NCBI RefSeq assembly: GCF_900109055.1
Contig: NZ_FOIV01000001.1
Coordinates: forward strand, 602,682 to 666,681
Direction: 5' to 3'
DNA: 64,000 nucleotides
From: Prevotella sp. khp7
GTDB taxonomy: Bacteria > Bacteroidota > Bacteroidia > Bacteroidales > Bacteroidaceae
Shown here: in pieces, positions 26,631 to 35,341 of the stretch
How positions within the stretch are numbered: the stretch's first letter is position 1
Layout: every line of letters begins with the position of its first letter
Translations under genes and position numbers: made by a program
Notes under the pieces: model-generated
Database searches by the model: none
What the model was told of the DNA's origin: nothing
Seen by the model: only the letters and a program-made list of their open reading frames with translations

Positions 26631-26638
26631 CAAAGATA
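26631..26638 (-). promoter_or_regulatory. -7 promoter element of the minus-strand acyltransferase
   Basis: Minus strand TATCTTTG, 8 bp before the ATG at 26622, implying a very short or absent leader. Confidence 0.65.
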
Positions 26639-26666
26639 CGAATAAGTGCGTAAAATGCCAAATTAA

Positions 26667-26698
26667 TTTGCGTTTTTGAGTAGTAATTGCTATCTTTG
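26667..26698 (+). promoter_or_regulatory. Promoter of the plus-strand acyltransferase
   Basis: TTTG (26667-26670) and TATCTTTG (26691-26698) are 20 bp apart. Only 4 bp lie between the -7 element and the ATG at 26703, so translation probably starts at the very 5' end of the mRNA. Confidence 0.75.
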
Positions 26699-26702
26699 CA
26701 GC

Positions 26703-27725
26703 ATGAAGGAACGGATTAACTGGATTGACTGGGGAAAAGCACTCGCCGTTTGTTGCGTGGTGTTCTGCCATATGCCTCAATCGCAAGAGTGGTTCTATTA
26801 CCGATTTCTACAAACTACAATTATCACTATATTCTTTTTCTTCTCAGGCTACCTGAAGAAAGACAGAGGAAGCACTCATGAGAATTGGCGAAAGTATTGG
26901 CATGCGCTTATTATACCTTATTTAATTTATAACGTCATCGCCTATCCCTATTGGCTGATAAAATACTTTATGCTTAACGGAGAAGCGCCAGACTGTTTTT
27001 CTGCTTTGAGACCAGTTTTGGGGGCTCTGTTTTTTGAACATGAGAATATATTCTGCGAGTCACTCAATGGTCCTCTCTGGTATCTGCCAGCCATCCTGGC
27101 AATGCACGTTCTTATTGATTTGTGCAGAAAAACGCGCTACCAACACCACATCATGGTAACACTTTGCGCGGCATCCTATTTTGTATATGCAGCCAATAAG
27201 CAATATGCTTTTCTACCTAATCTTACCTTCATCGGCATCATCAGCCGTTTGCCTTTCTATTATATCGGGTATGTCATGGGGGTAAATAAATCTTTCCTCA
27301 GCCTCAACAAGAAGCAAAGTGCTGTTCTCTGTATCTTATTCATAACAATAAGCATCCTGTTCTTCCAATGGCATATGCAAACTTTCTATTCAGGAGAACA
27401 CATGTTACATATAGCTCTCTTCTACCCCGTCAACATATTATTTCTTTTTGGAATACTATATGGATGCAAAGTTCTCAATGGCGTCAAATCCCCTATCATC
27501 ACAAATCTCAGCATTGGCACCTTGGTCGTTATCGGCCTTCACGCCCCAACTATTAGTGTGATAAATTATGTAATAAGTCATCTTTTCATAACCAATGCCA
27601 CTCCCAACTACCATTGGTATACAGCCCTTCTTTGCACTCTTTTCATCTGTACTCTCCTCTACCCAATCATTCTTTGGGCAAAAAAGCGGGCACTTTGTTT
27701 AATAGGGAAGACTACTACGATATAA
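26703..27725 (+). CDS. Acyltransferase-3 family membrane protein
   Basis: 340 residues with about 10 membrane helices. It starts ERINWIDWGKALAVCCVVFCHMPQ, the acyltransferase-3 signature with the active-site-region His; FFFFSGYLKK and GPLWYLPAILAMHVLIDL follow the family pattern. The expected role is O-acetylation of the polysaccharide repeat unit. It differs clearly in sequence from the divergent neighbour at 25609, so it is not a recent duplicate. The ATG at 26703 is fixed by the promoter just upstream. It forms a single-gene plus-strand unit between minus-strand genes. Confidence 0.87.
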   Translation: MKERINWIDWGKALAVCCVVFCHMPQSQEWFYYRFLQTTIITIFFFFSGYLKKDRGSTHENWRKYWHALIIPYLIYNVIAYPYWLIKYFMLNGEAPDCFSALRPVLGALFFEHENIFCESLNGPLWYLPAILAMHVLIDLCRKTRYQHHIMVTLCAASYFVYAANKQYAFLPNLTFIGIISRLPFYYIGYVMGVNKSFLSLNKKQSAVLCILFITISILFFQWHMQTFYSGEHMLHIALFYPVNILFLFGILYGCKVLNGVKSPIITNLSIGTLVVIGLHAPTISVINYVISHLFITNATPNYHWYTALLCTLFICTLLYPIILWAKKRALCLIGKTTTI

Positions 27726-27738
27726 TCAGAATTATAGT

Positions 27739-28842
27739 TTATTTATATTTTGAGTATATTGCTGATACAGATTCTGCAACCCGATTGGCATTAAAACGTT
27801 CTGAGACAAACATACGAGCGTTTGTTCTACACTTTTCCATTAAAGAATAATCGTCATGCAATCGAAGAATCGCATCCGTTAAGGCTGATATATCATTTAC
27901 AGGTATAAGCAAACCGTTTTCCTCATTTCGAAGCACCTCTTTAGTTCCATCTGTTGGGGTCGCAATAATGGCCTTGCTCATAGCCATAGCTTCCAACAAT
28001 GCAATAGAAAGACCTTCCCACAGACTTGGAAGGCAATAGACGTCTATACAATTTAATATATCTGGCACGTCAATACGGAAAGGAGAGCGAAAGACATAAT
28101 CCTGCATCTGATGTAATGCAATATATTCATCTACTTGGGAATCCATATCTCCTTCCCCAACAAAGAGACCTTTTATTTCGGGATACACCTTATGCGCTAA
28201 CTGAAGCGACTCCAAGAAGAGAAGCGGATTCTTCTGAATCGTACAACGTGCGATAAACCCCACAACAAAGTCATCCTTGTCAAATCCAAATACAGGTCGG
28301 AGGTCCTTTAGACTATTCTGGGGATTAAACCTATCTAGATTAACCCCATTATCGATTACGTGAGCCATTTTCAATCCAAACAATTCACGCCCAGTATCCG
28401 CATTGCTTTGAGAGACACAAATCACCTCATCTGCATAATGGCAAATCAGTTTTTCACTCCAAGCACGAAGTTTCTTTACCAGGAAAGACTGGTCATCATG
28501 GAAACTCCATCCATGAACAGTATACACAAAAGGTATATGTAATTTGCGAACAGGATACAACATATTCGAAGCTGCTCTACTGCCATGAGCATGAACAAGT
28601 TGAATATCATTGTCACGTATCAGTTCTATAATTTGTTTCTGAATTCGCAGATCAAAAGGTCTTTGCGTTTCAAGCACATAGCAAATAATACCCATCTCAT
28701 TCAGACGATTTATCATCTCACCTCCAGAAAATGAAAGGCACACAGGTTCAATCTTCTTTTTATCAAGAAAAGAGACCAAATCTATCAGATGAGACTCACC
28801 TCCCCCTATCTGACCTTGACGTATAACTTCTAATACTTTCAT
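27739..28842 (-). CDS. GT4 glycosyltransferase
   Basis: 367-residue GT-B enzyme. The N-terminus KVLEVIRQGQIGGGESHLID is that of GT4 proteins with a GGGE loop. HAHGSRAASNMLYPVRKLH and VVGFIARCTIQKNPLLFLES (near 190) mark the two Rossmann halves, and CLPSLWEGLSIALLEAMAM near 275 is the E-x7-E donor site. It is more distant from the other GT4 proteins of the locus. It overlaps the upstream gene at 28839 by 4 bp (ATGA), so both are translated from one mRNA. Confidence 0.88.
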   Translation of the reverse strand: MKVLEVIRQGQIGGGESHLIDLVSFLDKKKIEPVCLSFSGGEMINRLNEMGIICYVLETQRPFDLRIQKQIIELIRDNDIQLVHAHGSRAASNMLYPVRKLHIPFVYTVHGWSFHDDQSFLVKKLRAWSEKLICHYADEVICVSQSNADTGRELFGLKMAHVIDNGVNLDRFNPQNSLKDLRPVFGFDKDDFVVGFIARCTIQKNPLLFLESLQLAHKVYPEIKGLFVGEGDMDSQVDEYIALHQMQDYVFRSPFRIDVPDILNCIDVYCLPSLWEGLSIALLEAMAMSKAIIATPTDGTKEVLRNEENGLLIPVNDISALTDAILRLHDDYSLMEKCRTNARMFVSERFNANRVAESVSAIYSKYK

Positions 28843-29987
28843 TTTCCAATCTTAGACAAATCGTTAAACAGATTCTCCCACAATATCATTATCTGATTAT
28901 TGTCATATTTTGCGACATACTCTCTAGCTCTTTTCCCCATCTCAACTCTAAGTCTTTCATTACCCATAAGCACGCAGATTTTATCTGCAAGCATTTCTAC
29001 GTTAAGATAATCAACTAGAAAGCCATTCTGTCCATCTTGAATCATATCTCTCGCGCCATTGGGGCAATCAAAAGAGACACAAGGAAGTCCACAAGACATA
29101 GCTTCTAATAAGACCATCGGGAACCCCTCAAATCTCGAACTCATAATATAAATACTACTTTCCAAATACTTGTCTTCGATTTGAGAAACCGGTTCGTTCA
29201 AAATAAAGGTATTAGTAATTCCATTCTTATCTATCAAAACTTGAAGTTGCTCTCTAATCTCGCCTTCCCCATAAACATTAAGCACCCAGTCAGGGAAACG
29301 TCTGCTCACAATTGTCCATGCAGCAATCAGATACTCATAGCCTTTCTGCTCATTTAATCGACCAACGCAGATTGCCTTATGGCTTTCGCACGATGAACAA
29401 CTTTTTGGATAAAATGGAGTAGGATTGGGAATCACATATGTTTTCGTAACTCCCTTCCAACTTTCTGCATCAGCTTGCGTTAGCAAAACCAAGGCATCCA
29501 GCTTTCTCACATCTCTTTCTTGCTTCTTCCGCCAAAACCTAGCCAGCAACTTGTGGAGACCTCCCTTTTGCTCCATCAAATGGAAATTCCGGGAATACTG
29601 TCTGGCTATATGAGATTCACCAATCTTGACACTTCCATCATTAATTCGAGTCAGAAAATCCAAATCTCTCCCTAATGTTGTAATCACAACATCAGAATGA
29701 CGGTTCAGCAAAACTGATGTCAATTCTTTCCTATACTTACGCATCAACCAGAAATACCACCATGCTCTGATTAATAAGGAATGACCATACTCCAAACTGA
29801 AATCAATTGCAAGATCATGCAAGACAACTTTCTCTGACAGAGGGAAAATCGGCTTTCGTCCCAACTGCGTATCCGTTACAATCATAACATCATACCCATG
29901 ATCTGCCAGCCAATTTGCCTTGTTGGTTATTACACGATCAGCTCCACCTTTTGTAACAAGAGCCGTATAGATATAAGTTATCTTCAT
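28839..29987 (-). CDS. GT4 glycosyltransferase
   Basis: 382 residues. N-terminus KITYIYTALVTKGGADRVIT and KANWLADHGYDVM. The donor domain has AICVGRLNEQKGYEYLIAAW and SSRFEGFPMVLLEAMSCGLP. It is a member of the related GT4 group of this locus (22462, 36889, 38885, 41072). It is the first gene of a two-gene minus-strand unit whose promoter element lies at 30004-30011. Confidence 0.88.
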   Translation of the reverse strand: MKITYIYTALVTKGGADRVITNKANWLADHGYDVMIVTDTQLGRKPIFPLSEKVVLHDLAIDFSLEYGHSLLIRAWWYFWLMRKYRKELTSVLLNRHSDVVITTLGRDLDFLTRINDGSVKIGESHIARQYSRNFHLMEQKGGLHKLLARFWRKKQERDVRKLDALVLLTQADAESWKGVTKTYVIPNPTPFYPKSCSSCESHKAICVGRLNEQKGYEYLIAAWTIVSRRFPDWVLNVYGEGEIREQLQVLIDKNGITNTFILNEPVSQIEDKYLESSIYIMSSRFEGFPMVLLEAMSCGLPCVSFDCPNGARDMIQDGQNGFLVDYLNVEMLADKICVLMGNERLRVEMGKRAREYVAKYDNNQIMILWENLFNDLSKIGK

Positions 29988-30003
29988 TCCTTACTTTTTT
30001 ATG

Positions 30004-30011
30004 CAAAAATA
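30004..30011 (-). promoter_or_regulatory. -7 promoter element of the GT4 pair
   Basis: Minus strand TATTTTTG, 16 bp upstream of the ATG at 29987. No ideal -33 TTTG was found (the nearest is at 23 bp spacing). Confidence 0.55.
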
Positions 30012-30050
30012 CACATTCTTTGCAAATTAAAGAACAAAAACAAGAATAAA

Positions 30051-30082
30051 TTTGCCTTATTCGGTTTTTATTTATACTTTTG
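30051..30082 (+). promoter_or_regulatory. Promoter of the GT2/RfaS-like pair
   Basis: TTTG (30051-30054) and TACTTTTG (30075-30082), 20 bp apart. Both lie inside the frame that is open from 29898, showing that the real start is the ATG at 30102. Confidence 0.75.
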
Positions 30083-30101
30083 TGGCAAATATAATATACT
30101 A

Positions 30102-31043
30102 ATGACTAAAGACATCATATTCAGTGTTACAATACCGGCCTATAAAGACAGGTATTTAAAAGAAGCGATTGATAGTGTCTTAGCTCAGACCTACCACAAT
30201 TTTGAAGTAATCATTGTTAACGATGCATCTCCATACGATCTTGATAGTATTGTTTACAAATACGATGACCAGCGAATTCACTATTTCAAAAATAAGAAAA
30301 ACTGCGGAGCCAAGGATGTTGTAGACAACTGGAACATATGTCTTAGCTATGCAACAGGAGATTATCTGATTTGTATGGGTGATGATGATAAATTAACACC
30401 AAGATGTCTCCATGATTTTGCAGAACTAATCATGAAATATCCTAATCTAGACCTATATCATGCAAGAAGTGAAATTATTGACGATCATTCAAATCTTGTC
30501 TGCGTATTAGAAGAACGACCTGAATGGGAATCCGTATACTCTCTAATGTATAATCCCAGGAATTCGCATTTGGGGGATTTTCTTTTTAAAACAGAAACGC
30601 TCAGAAAAAATGGAGGCTTCTATAAGCTCCCTTATGGATGGCAAAGCGATGATATTACCGCTTTTATCGCTGCAGCCTCACACGGAATGGCTAACACTCA
30701 AGAAGTAGGATTTCAATATCGCGGCAACGGCCAATCGATCAGTCACGATCTAAGCTGTATTGAGGATAAGATCGAAGCCGTCAGAACATCCGTGACATGG
30801 CGAAAAAACTTCATTGCCAGCCAGCACGCTGACAATCCGGAAGACAGTCGTCTTGCAGAACTTATAAAACAAGATGTTGCGAAATATGAGCAAAGAGAAG
30901 TAGATGACATGGTAGAATTTGACATCCGTAAGAAATTCTTCTCGAGAAGTTGTTTTTGGTTTTATGCCAGAAAGAAACATAACATTTCTTTTTCTCGTTA
31001 TATCCGATGCACACTAAAAGCTATAAAGAATCGATTCATATAA
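30102..31043 (+). CDS. GT2 glycosyltransferase
   Basis: 313-residue GT-A enzyme. IIFSVTIPAYKDRYLKEAID opens the domain, VIIVNDASPYD is the nucleotide-binding turn and YLICMGDDDKLTP carries the DxD metal motif near residue 90. LPYGWQSDDITAF contains the likely catalytic acid. The start at 30102 is chosen because the promoter lies at 30051-30082. It is followed after one base by the RfaS-like gene on the same strand. Confidence 0.85.
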   Translation: MTKDIIFSVTIPAYKDRYLKEAIDSVLAQTYHNFEVIIVNDASPYDLDSIVYKYDDQRIHYFKNKKNCGAKDVVDNWNICLSYATGDYLICMGDDDKLTPRCLHDFAELIMKYPNLDLYHARSEIIDDHSNLVCVLEERPEWESVYSLMYNPRNSHLGDFLFKTETLRKNGGFYKLPYGWQSDDITAFIAAASHGMANTQEVGFQYRGNGQSISHDLSCIEDKIEAVRTSVTWRKNFIASQHADNPEDSRLAELIKQDVAKYEQREVDDMVEFDIRKKFFSRSCFWFYARKKHNISFSRYIRCTLKAIKNRFI

Positions 31044-31044
31044 T

Positions 31045-31944
31045 ATGAGATACCTTATCTATAAAAGTACAGATTTGCTTGACAATATATTATTAGGTGA
31101 AACTAACGACTGTCATTTCGTTAGGATAACAGATCAACACCTGAAATCTCGTCTATTTAACCTTCTTATGAAATTCGCACGTGATAAGAATCTGTTTTTT
31201 CCTTTTCTATTCAAATTGATGCCAGGATTTTCTGCTCTGCGTCTGACATCAAAGAACGACACCATCATTGTCTTTGACATCGCGGATATTACACTTATAA
31301 AATACATAAAGAGAAGCATATGCAAGGATTGCAAGTTCCATACTTTCTTTTGGAATCCAGTCTCTAAGTTATTTACTAATGAAAAACAAAGAATTCAAGA
31401 GTTGAAAGATCTGGGATGTAACATATCAACATTCGACAGAGATGACGCGATAAAATATGAGATAACATACAAAGATCAATTTATTAGAAAGAAAGACATA
31501 CCTCATACATCTATAGCATCCTACGACTACTATTTTTTAGGCTTCCCCAAAGGAAGAATTGACACACTACGTTTAATTACAAACAAGCTATCCAACATAG
31601 GGAAAGTGGGGAAATGTATTGTTCCTGAGTCTAAAGAGCAACAAATTACATATGAAGAGAATATAAAATATGTCTGCCAAAGCCATTGTATCGTTGAAAT
31701 ATTGCAAGATGGACAAACAGGAATTACTCTACGAGCCCTAGAGGCATTAATCTATCATAAGAAGTTAATAACCAATAGCAAAGACATTGTCAATTACGAA
31801 TTTTACAATCCAAAGAATATCTTCATCTGGGATAATCAAGATGAAGAACTCATTAGAAATTTCTTAAATGAAGAGATGGCGTCTATCAGTTCCGACATTA
31901 TAGAGAAGTTCTCTTTCTGTTCATGGATAAAGACTTTCAAGTAA
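31045..31944 (+). CDS. Putative glycosyltransferase resembling LPS-core protein RfaS
   Basis: 299 residues, no signal peptide. The C-terminal half has a pattern I associate with the RfaS-like group of surface-glycan transferases: YYFLGFPKGRIDTLRLI, then ITYEENIKYVCQSHCIVEIL, then GQTGITLRALEALIYHKKLI. The N-terminal part has FHTFFWNPVSKLF. The layout suggests a GT-B fold with a compact donor site. It is co-transcribed with the GT2 gene (1-bp gap). The DNA looks clearly more AT-rich than the housekeeping genes at the ends of the window. The assignment is by pattern memory only. Confidence 0.6.
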   Translation: MRYLIYKSTDLLDNILLGETNDCHFVRITDQHLKSRLFNLLMKFARDKNLFFPFLFKLMPGFSALRLTSKNDTIIVFDIADITLIKYIKRSICKDCKFHTFFWNPVSKLFTNEKQRIQELKDLGCNISTFDRDDAIKYEITYKDQFIRKKDIPHTSIASYDYYFLGFPKGRIDTLRLITNKLSNIGKVGKCIVPESKEQQITYEENIKYVCQSHCIVEILQDGQTGITLRALEALIYHKKLITNSKDIVNYEFYNPKNIFIWDNQDEELIRNFLNEEMASISSDIIEKFSFCSWIKTFK

Positions 31945-31947
31945 ATC

Positions 31948-32964
31948 TCACTTCCTTAATGTTAAGGATCTAATAACGCTTCCCAATCTATCGAAATGGC
32001 TTCTAAACCAGGAGAAACGAAGAATATTATTAAAAGGCGGAAAAGCAGTCAGAAAAAACATTGCCAAAAAGATGCGTCCGCTCAACAACGTCTCACGGAA
32101 AATACGGTTTCTCACAAGATTCAACGAAAGACTAACCTCAGGAGTAACACATGCATGCATACGAGTATCTATAGCCTTCATTAAGATATTAAAGACATAT
32201 AGATGATGGTCAACAAACATACCCTTGTATGGCTGGTCTAACATCTCGTTACAGAAAAAGACAAAGCTCCGAACTGTAGCCGTAGATTTTTCCTTTGTCG
32301 AGTTCATTGCTGATGTTGGATTATTCTCATAAACATAAGTAATATCAGGTATTAGCAAAACTGCATTAACCTTATCAAATAGGTGATATGACCAAATTAC
32401 GTCTTCAAAGATTGTTCCTTCCTGAAAATATAATTGGTTATCCACAATTAACTTCCTTCGCAGTAGCCGGTTCCAAGGAAAGCAATCCAATATTACCCTA
32501 AGAAAATTTCTATGAATCTCTTCTTTATTATCATATAAGACAGGGCTCGATAAATAATCATATGATGGCTTCTGCTCTCTAACACTATAGAACTGACCAA
32601 TAATAACATCCGCCTGAGGATAATCTTTTGAAGCCCCAAGCAGACTTTTGACACATCCAGGCTTCAGGTAATCATCAGAATCTATAAACATGATATATTC
32701 TCCGTTTGCCATTTTAGCTCCAGTATTTCTTCCTGCAGCTACTCCACGATTTCTTTCATGAACTACGACTTTAAAATCTATAGTACCATGATAATTACTA
32801 ATAACATCGTGTACAATATCCATACTATTATCGGGTCCCTTATCATCAATCACTATACACTCCATCTCAACTCCACTATCTTCCTGAGCAATAACAGACT
32901 CCAGACAACGACGAATATAGTTTTCAACTTTATAGACTGGAATAATAATCGATAAAGAAATCAT
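31948..32964 (-). CDS. GT2 glycosyltransferase, paralogue of the next gene
   Basis: 338 residues. SLSIIIPVYKVENYIRRCLE and CIVIDDKGPDNSMDI form the nucleotide site; YIMFIDSDDYLKPGCV holds the DSDD metal motif near residue 95. After about residue 210 the sequence (TSAMNSTKEKSTATVRSFVF, PYKGMFVDHHLYVFNILMKA) is closely parallel to the gene at 32977, so the two arose by duplication. The distance between the genes is 12 bp. Convergent with the RfaS-like gene (3-bp gap). Confidence 0.87.
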   Translation of the reverse strand: MISLSIIIPVYKVENYIRRCLESVIAQEDSGVEMECIVIDDKGPDNSMDIVHDVISNYHGTIDFKVVVHERNRGVAAGRNTGAKMANGEYIMFIDSDDYLKPGCVKSLLGASKDYPQADVIIGQFYSVREQKPSYDYLSSPVLYDNKEEIHRNFLRVILDCFPWNRLLRRKLIVDNQLYFQEGTIFEDVIWSYHLFDKVNAVLLIPDITYVYENNPTSAMNSTKEKSTATVRSFVFFCNEMLDQPYKGMFVDHHLYVFNILMKAIDTRMHACVTPEVSLSLNLVRNRIFRETLLSGRIFLAMFFLTAFPPFNNILRFSWFRSHFDRLGSVIRSLTLRK

Positions 32965-32976
32965 GTCAATATATTA

Positions 32977-34011
32977 TTAATTGTTCCTGTGAAATATACT
33001 ATCTAAGAAATTAGCCCTATGTCGTATAAATGATTCCAACATATAATAATGTGAACGAAACCAACGACAACTAAAAAGAGAATAAAGAGGCTGGTATGTA
33101 ATCAGGAAAAACAAGCCTAATAGAAGCCTACCTTCCGACAAAGTGGAACGCACAAGTCTAAAACGGACATCATTTAGTTTTTTACTGACTTCACCTCGAA
33201 CTTTATAGTCTCGTCGAGTATCCAGTGCCCTCATTAAAAAAGTCAACACATACAACTGATGATCTACATATACATCTTTATAAGGCTTTTTAAGCATCTC
33301 ATCACAGTTATAAGCATAACTTCTTACAGAGCGTATAGCTTTCTCTTTTGTTGTGTTTGTTATAGAATTCGGATTATTTTCATAATAATAGACCACATCA
33401 GGCAAGACAACTGCTGATTCTACCAATGCAAACAATCGATGACACCACAGAATGTCTTCATATAACAATCCTGGAGTAAAAAACAAATTATTATTTATTA
33501 TCAGTTCTCTTGGTATTAATCTCCAGCATGCATTACAGGTTACCTGATAATTCATTAACATTTTTCTAAGCCGCTTACCATCAACCAATGTCTGTTTATC
33601 TATACCATTATCAAAGGGACATGAGTCTTTAACACTATAATAGGTAGCAACTATCAGTTCTGCATGCTGATATGTCAGATGAGCATTCCATAGTTTCGAA
33701 ACTGCGTCATCAGTAATATAGTCATCTGAATCGACAAACATCAAATAACGTCCTGTAGATGCTTTTATTCCCGTATTTCTTGCAGCAGACAAACCAGAGT
33801 TTTTCTCATGACGCAAGATTATAAATTTCACATCTCCCTTATAATCAGATAATACTCCATTTACAATATCAATACTTGCATCTGGAGTACAGTCATCAAT
33901 AATAATACATTCAATTTGGATATTCTCACACGACTGATTCATTATGGATTGAATACAACGTGTAATGTATTTCTCAACCTTATATACTGGAATAATTATT
34001 GAGACATCCAT
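32977..34011 (-). CDS. GT2 glycosyltransferase, paralogue of the previous gene
   Basis: 344 residues. DVSIIIPVYKVEKYITRCIQ, CIIIDDCTPDASIDI, LSAARNTGIKASTGRYLMFV and the DxD motif in DSDDYITDDAV. The second half shares PNSITNTTKEKAIRSVRSYA and PYKDVYVDHQLYVLTFLMRA with the paralogue at 31948. It is the first gene of the pair, with its promoter element at 34048-34055. Similar proteins add hexoses in capsule loci; specificity cannot be read here. Confidence 0.87.
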   Translation of the reverse strand: MDVSIIIPVYKVEKYITRCIQSIMNQSCENIQIECIIIDDCTPDASIDIVNGVLSDYKGDVKFIILRHEKNSGLSAARNTGIKASTGRYLMFVDSDDYITDDAVSKLWNAHLTYQHAELIVATYYSVKDSCPFDNGIDKQTLVDGKRLRKMLMNYQVTCNACWRLIPRELIINNNLFFTPGLLYEDILWCHRLFALVESAVVLPDVVYYYENNPNSITNTTKEKAIRSVRSYAYNCDEMLKKPYKDVYVDHQLYVLTFLMRALDTRRDYKVRGEVSKKLNDVRFRLVRSTLSEGRLLLGLFFLITYQPLYSLFSCRWFRSHYYMLESFIRHRANFLDSIFHRNN

Positions 34012-34047
34012 CTTTGGCCTAGATATTTAAAAACATAACTTATGGTG

Positions 34048-34055
34048 CAAATGTA
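34048..34055 (-). promoter_or_regulatory. -7 promoter element of the GT2 pair
   Basis: Minus strand TACATTTG, 36 bp upstream of the ATG at 34011. Confidence 0.55.
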
Positions 34056-34149
34056 CGAATAAAAAACGAATTCAACAAGAAAGTCACATTAAAATGCTTG
34101 TCTTTAAGTTAAATTCAGAGCATTCATCGTATTTCTTCATTTTTTTTTG

Positions 34150-34157
34150 TACTTTTG
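34150..34157 (+). promoter_or_regulatory. -7 promoter element of the GT4-wzx-GT4 operon
   Basis: TACTTTTG lies 21 bp before the ATG at 34179. A TTG codon at 34155 is inside this element, so it is not the start of the gene. Confidence 0.65.
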
Positions 34158-34178
34158 CACAAAGATAATGTTCACTTT

Positions 34179-35339
34179 ATGAAAGTTGCAATTATTACAT
34201 CTGGAATATTGCCAATTCCTGCAGTCTTAGGTGGAGCTGTAGAGAATCTTATCGATTATTATCTAAAATACAATCATCAACATCACCTTCACGACATAAC
34301 AATATATAGTGTTAGCCACCCTCAGATTAAGAAGCACAAAGCACTCCAGTCGAAAGAAAATCATTACGAATACATCGATACAAAGTCCCTCTGGGCTCGT
34401 TTTGGAGCAAGAATATATGCGCAATTCCACAAGAACGAATGCTATTCGTACAAACTCGAGTATTTCTTTGAGAAAGTCTATAAAAGATTAAAAAGAAAGA
34501 ATTTCGATTTGATAATTCTTGAAAATCGGCCAGGCTTTGCTTTAAAACTAAAAAAAAGACTAAACACACCCATTGTCTCACACCTACATACCAATATGAT
34601 ATGTGCATCTGATGAAAAGACGAAAAGTATTATAAGAGCAACAGACAAGTTTATTGTTGTATCTGATTTCCTTAAAAGACAAATAGAATCCGTAGGAATT
34701 CCAAGCCGAATTGCTGTTGTATATAATGGGTTATGCACGGAAAACTTCACAAGCCCCAACAAACCTAACAACATTCGTGAGGCATTGGGCATTGAGAAGA
34801 ATGATTTTGTTGCCATATATACTGGACGCCTAATTCCTGACAAAGGAATTAAAGAGCTTTTAGAGGCATTTATATTGCTAAAAGATCACCCCGATATAAA
34901 ACTGATTGTAGTTGGAGGGGAAAATTTTGCTGACAGCAAGAATCAAAATCCATTTATAGAAAGTCTTTATAATTTGGGGAAGAACGCCAACGCACATTTT
35001 ACTGGTTTTGTTCCATACAACAAACTATCAAGTTACTTATCCGCAGCAGATGTCGCCATTATTCCTTCTCACATTAACGAGGCACTCGGAATGACTTGCA
35101 TAGAAGCTACAGCTATGGGGCTTCCTGTAATTGCGACAAACGATGGAGGTATACCTGAAACATTAGTTGGGCAAAAACATATTCTTCTGGATAAAAATGA
35201 CAACCTTGTAAGTGAGCTGGCCCAAGCCATACTTAAGATCAAGAAGAACTATAACAGCTACATTGGCAACAAGTTAGATCCCAGATTCAATATAGAATCA
35301 TATTCATCACATTTTTTTGAGAATATTGTTATTGATTAA
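34179..35339 (+). CDS. GT4 glycosyltransferase
   Basis: 386 residues. KVAIITSGILPIPAVLGGAV is the N-terminal glycine loop; VAIYTGRLIPDKGIKELLEA near 210 and VAIIPSHINEALGMTCIEAT near 300 form the donor-binding domain, where the conserved EGF is replaced by NEALGM, as in some GT4 subfamilies. First gene of a three-gene plus-strand unit with the flippase (2-bp gap) and another GT4. Confidence 0.87.
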   Translation: MKVAIITSGILPIPAVLGGAVENLIDYYLKYNHQHHLHDITIYSVSHPQIKKHKALQSKENHYEYIDTKSLWARFGARIYAQFHKNECYSYKLEYFFEKVYKRLKRKNFDLIILENRPGFALKLKKRLNTPIVSHLHTNMICASDEKTKSIIRATDKFIVVSDFLKRQIESVGIPSRIAVVYNGLCTENFTSPNKPNNIREALGIEKNDFVAIYTGRLIPDKGIKELLEAFILLKDHPDIKLIVVGGENFADSKNQNPFIESLYNLGKNANAHFTGFVPYNKLSSYLSAADVAIIPSHINEALGMTCIEATAMGLPVIATNDGGIPETLVGQKHILLDKNDNLVSELAQAILKIKKNYNSYIGNKLDPRFNIESYSSHFFENIVID

Positions 35340-35341
35340 AT

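Noticed and set aside
29898..30101. 68-residue N-terminal extension of the GT2 gene at 30102
   Set aside because: It overlaps the divergent GT4 start and contains the promoter at 30051-30082.
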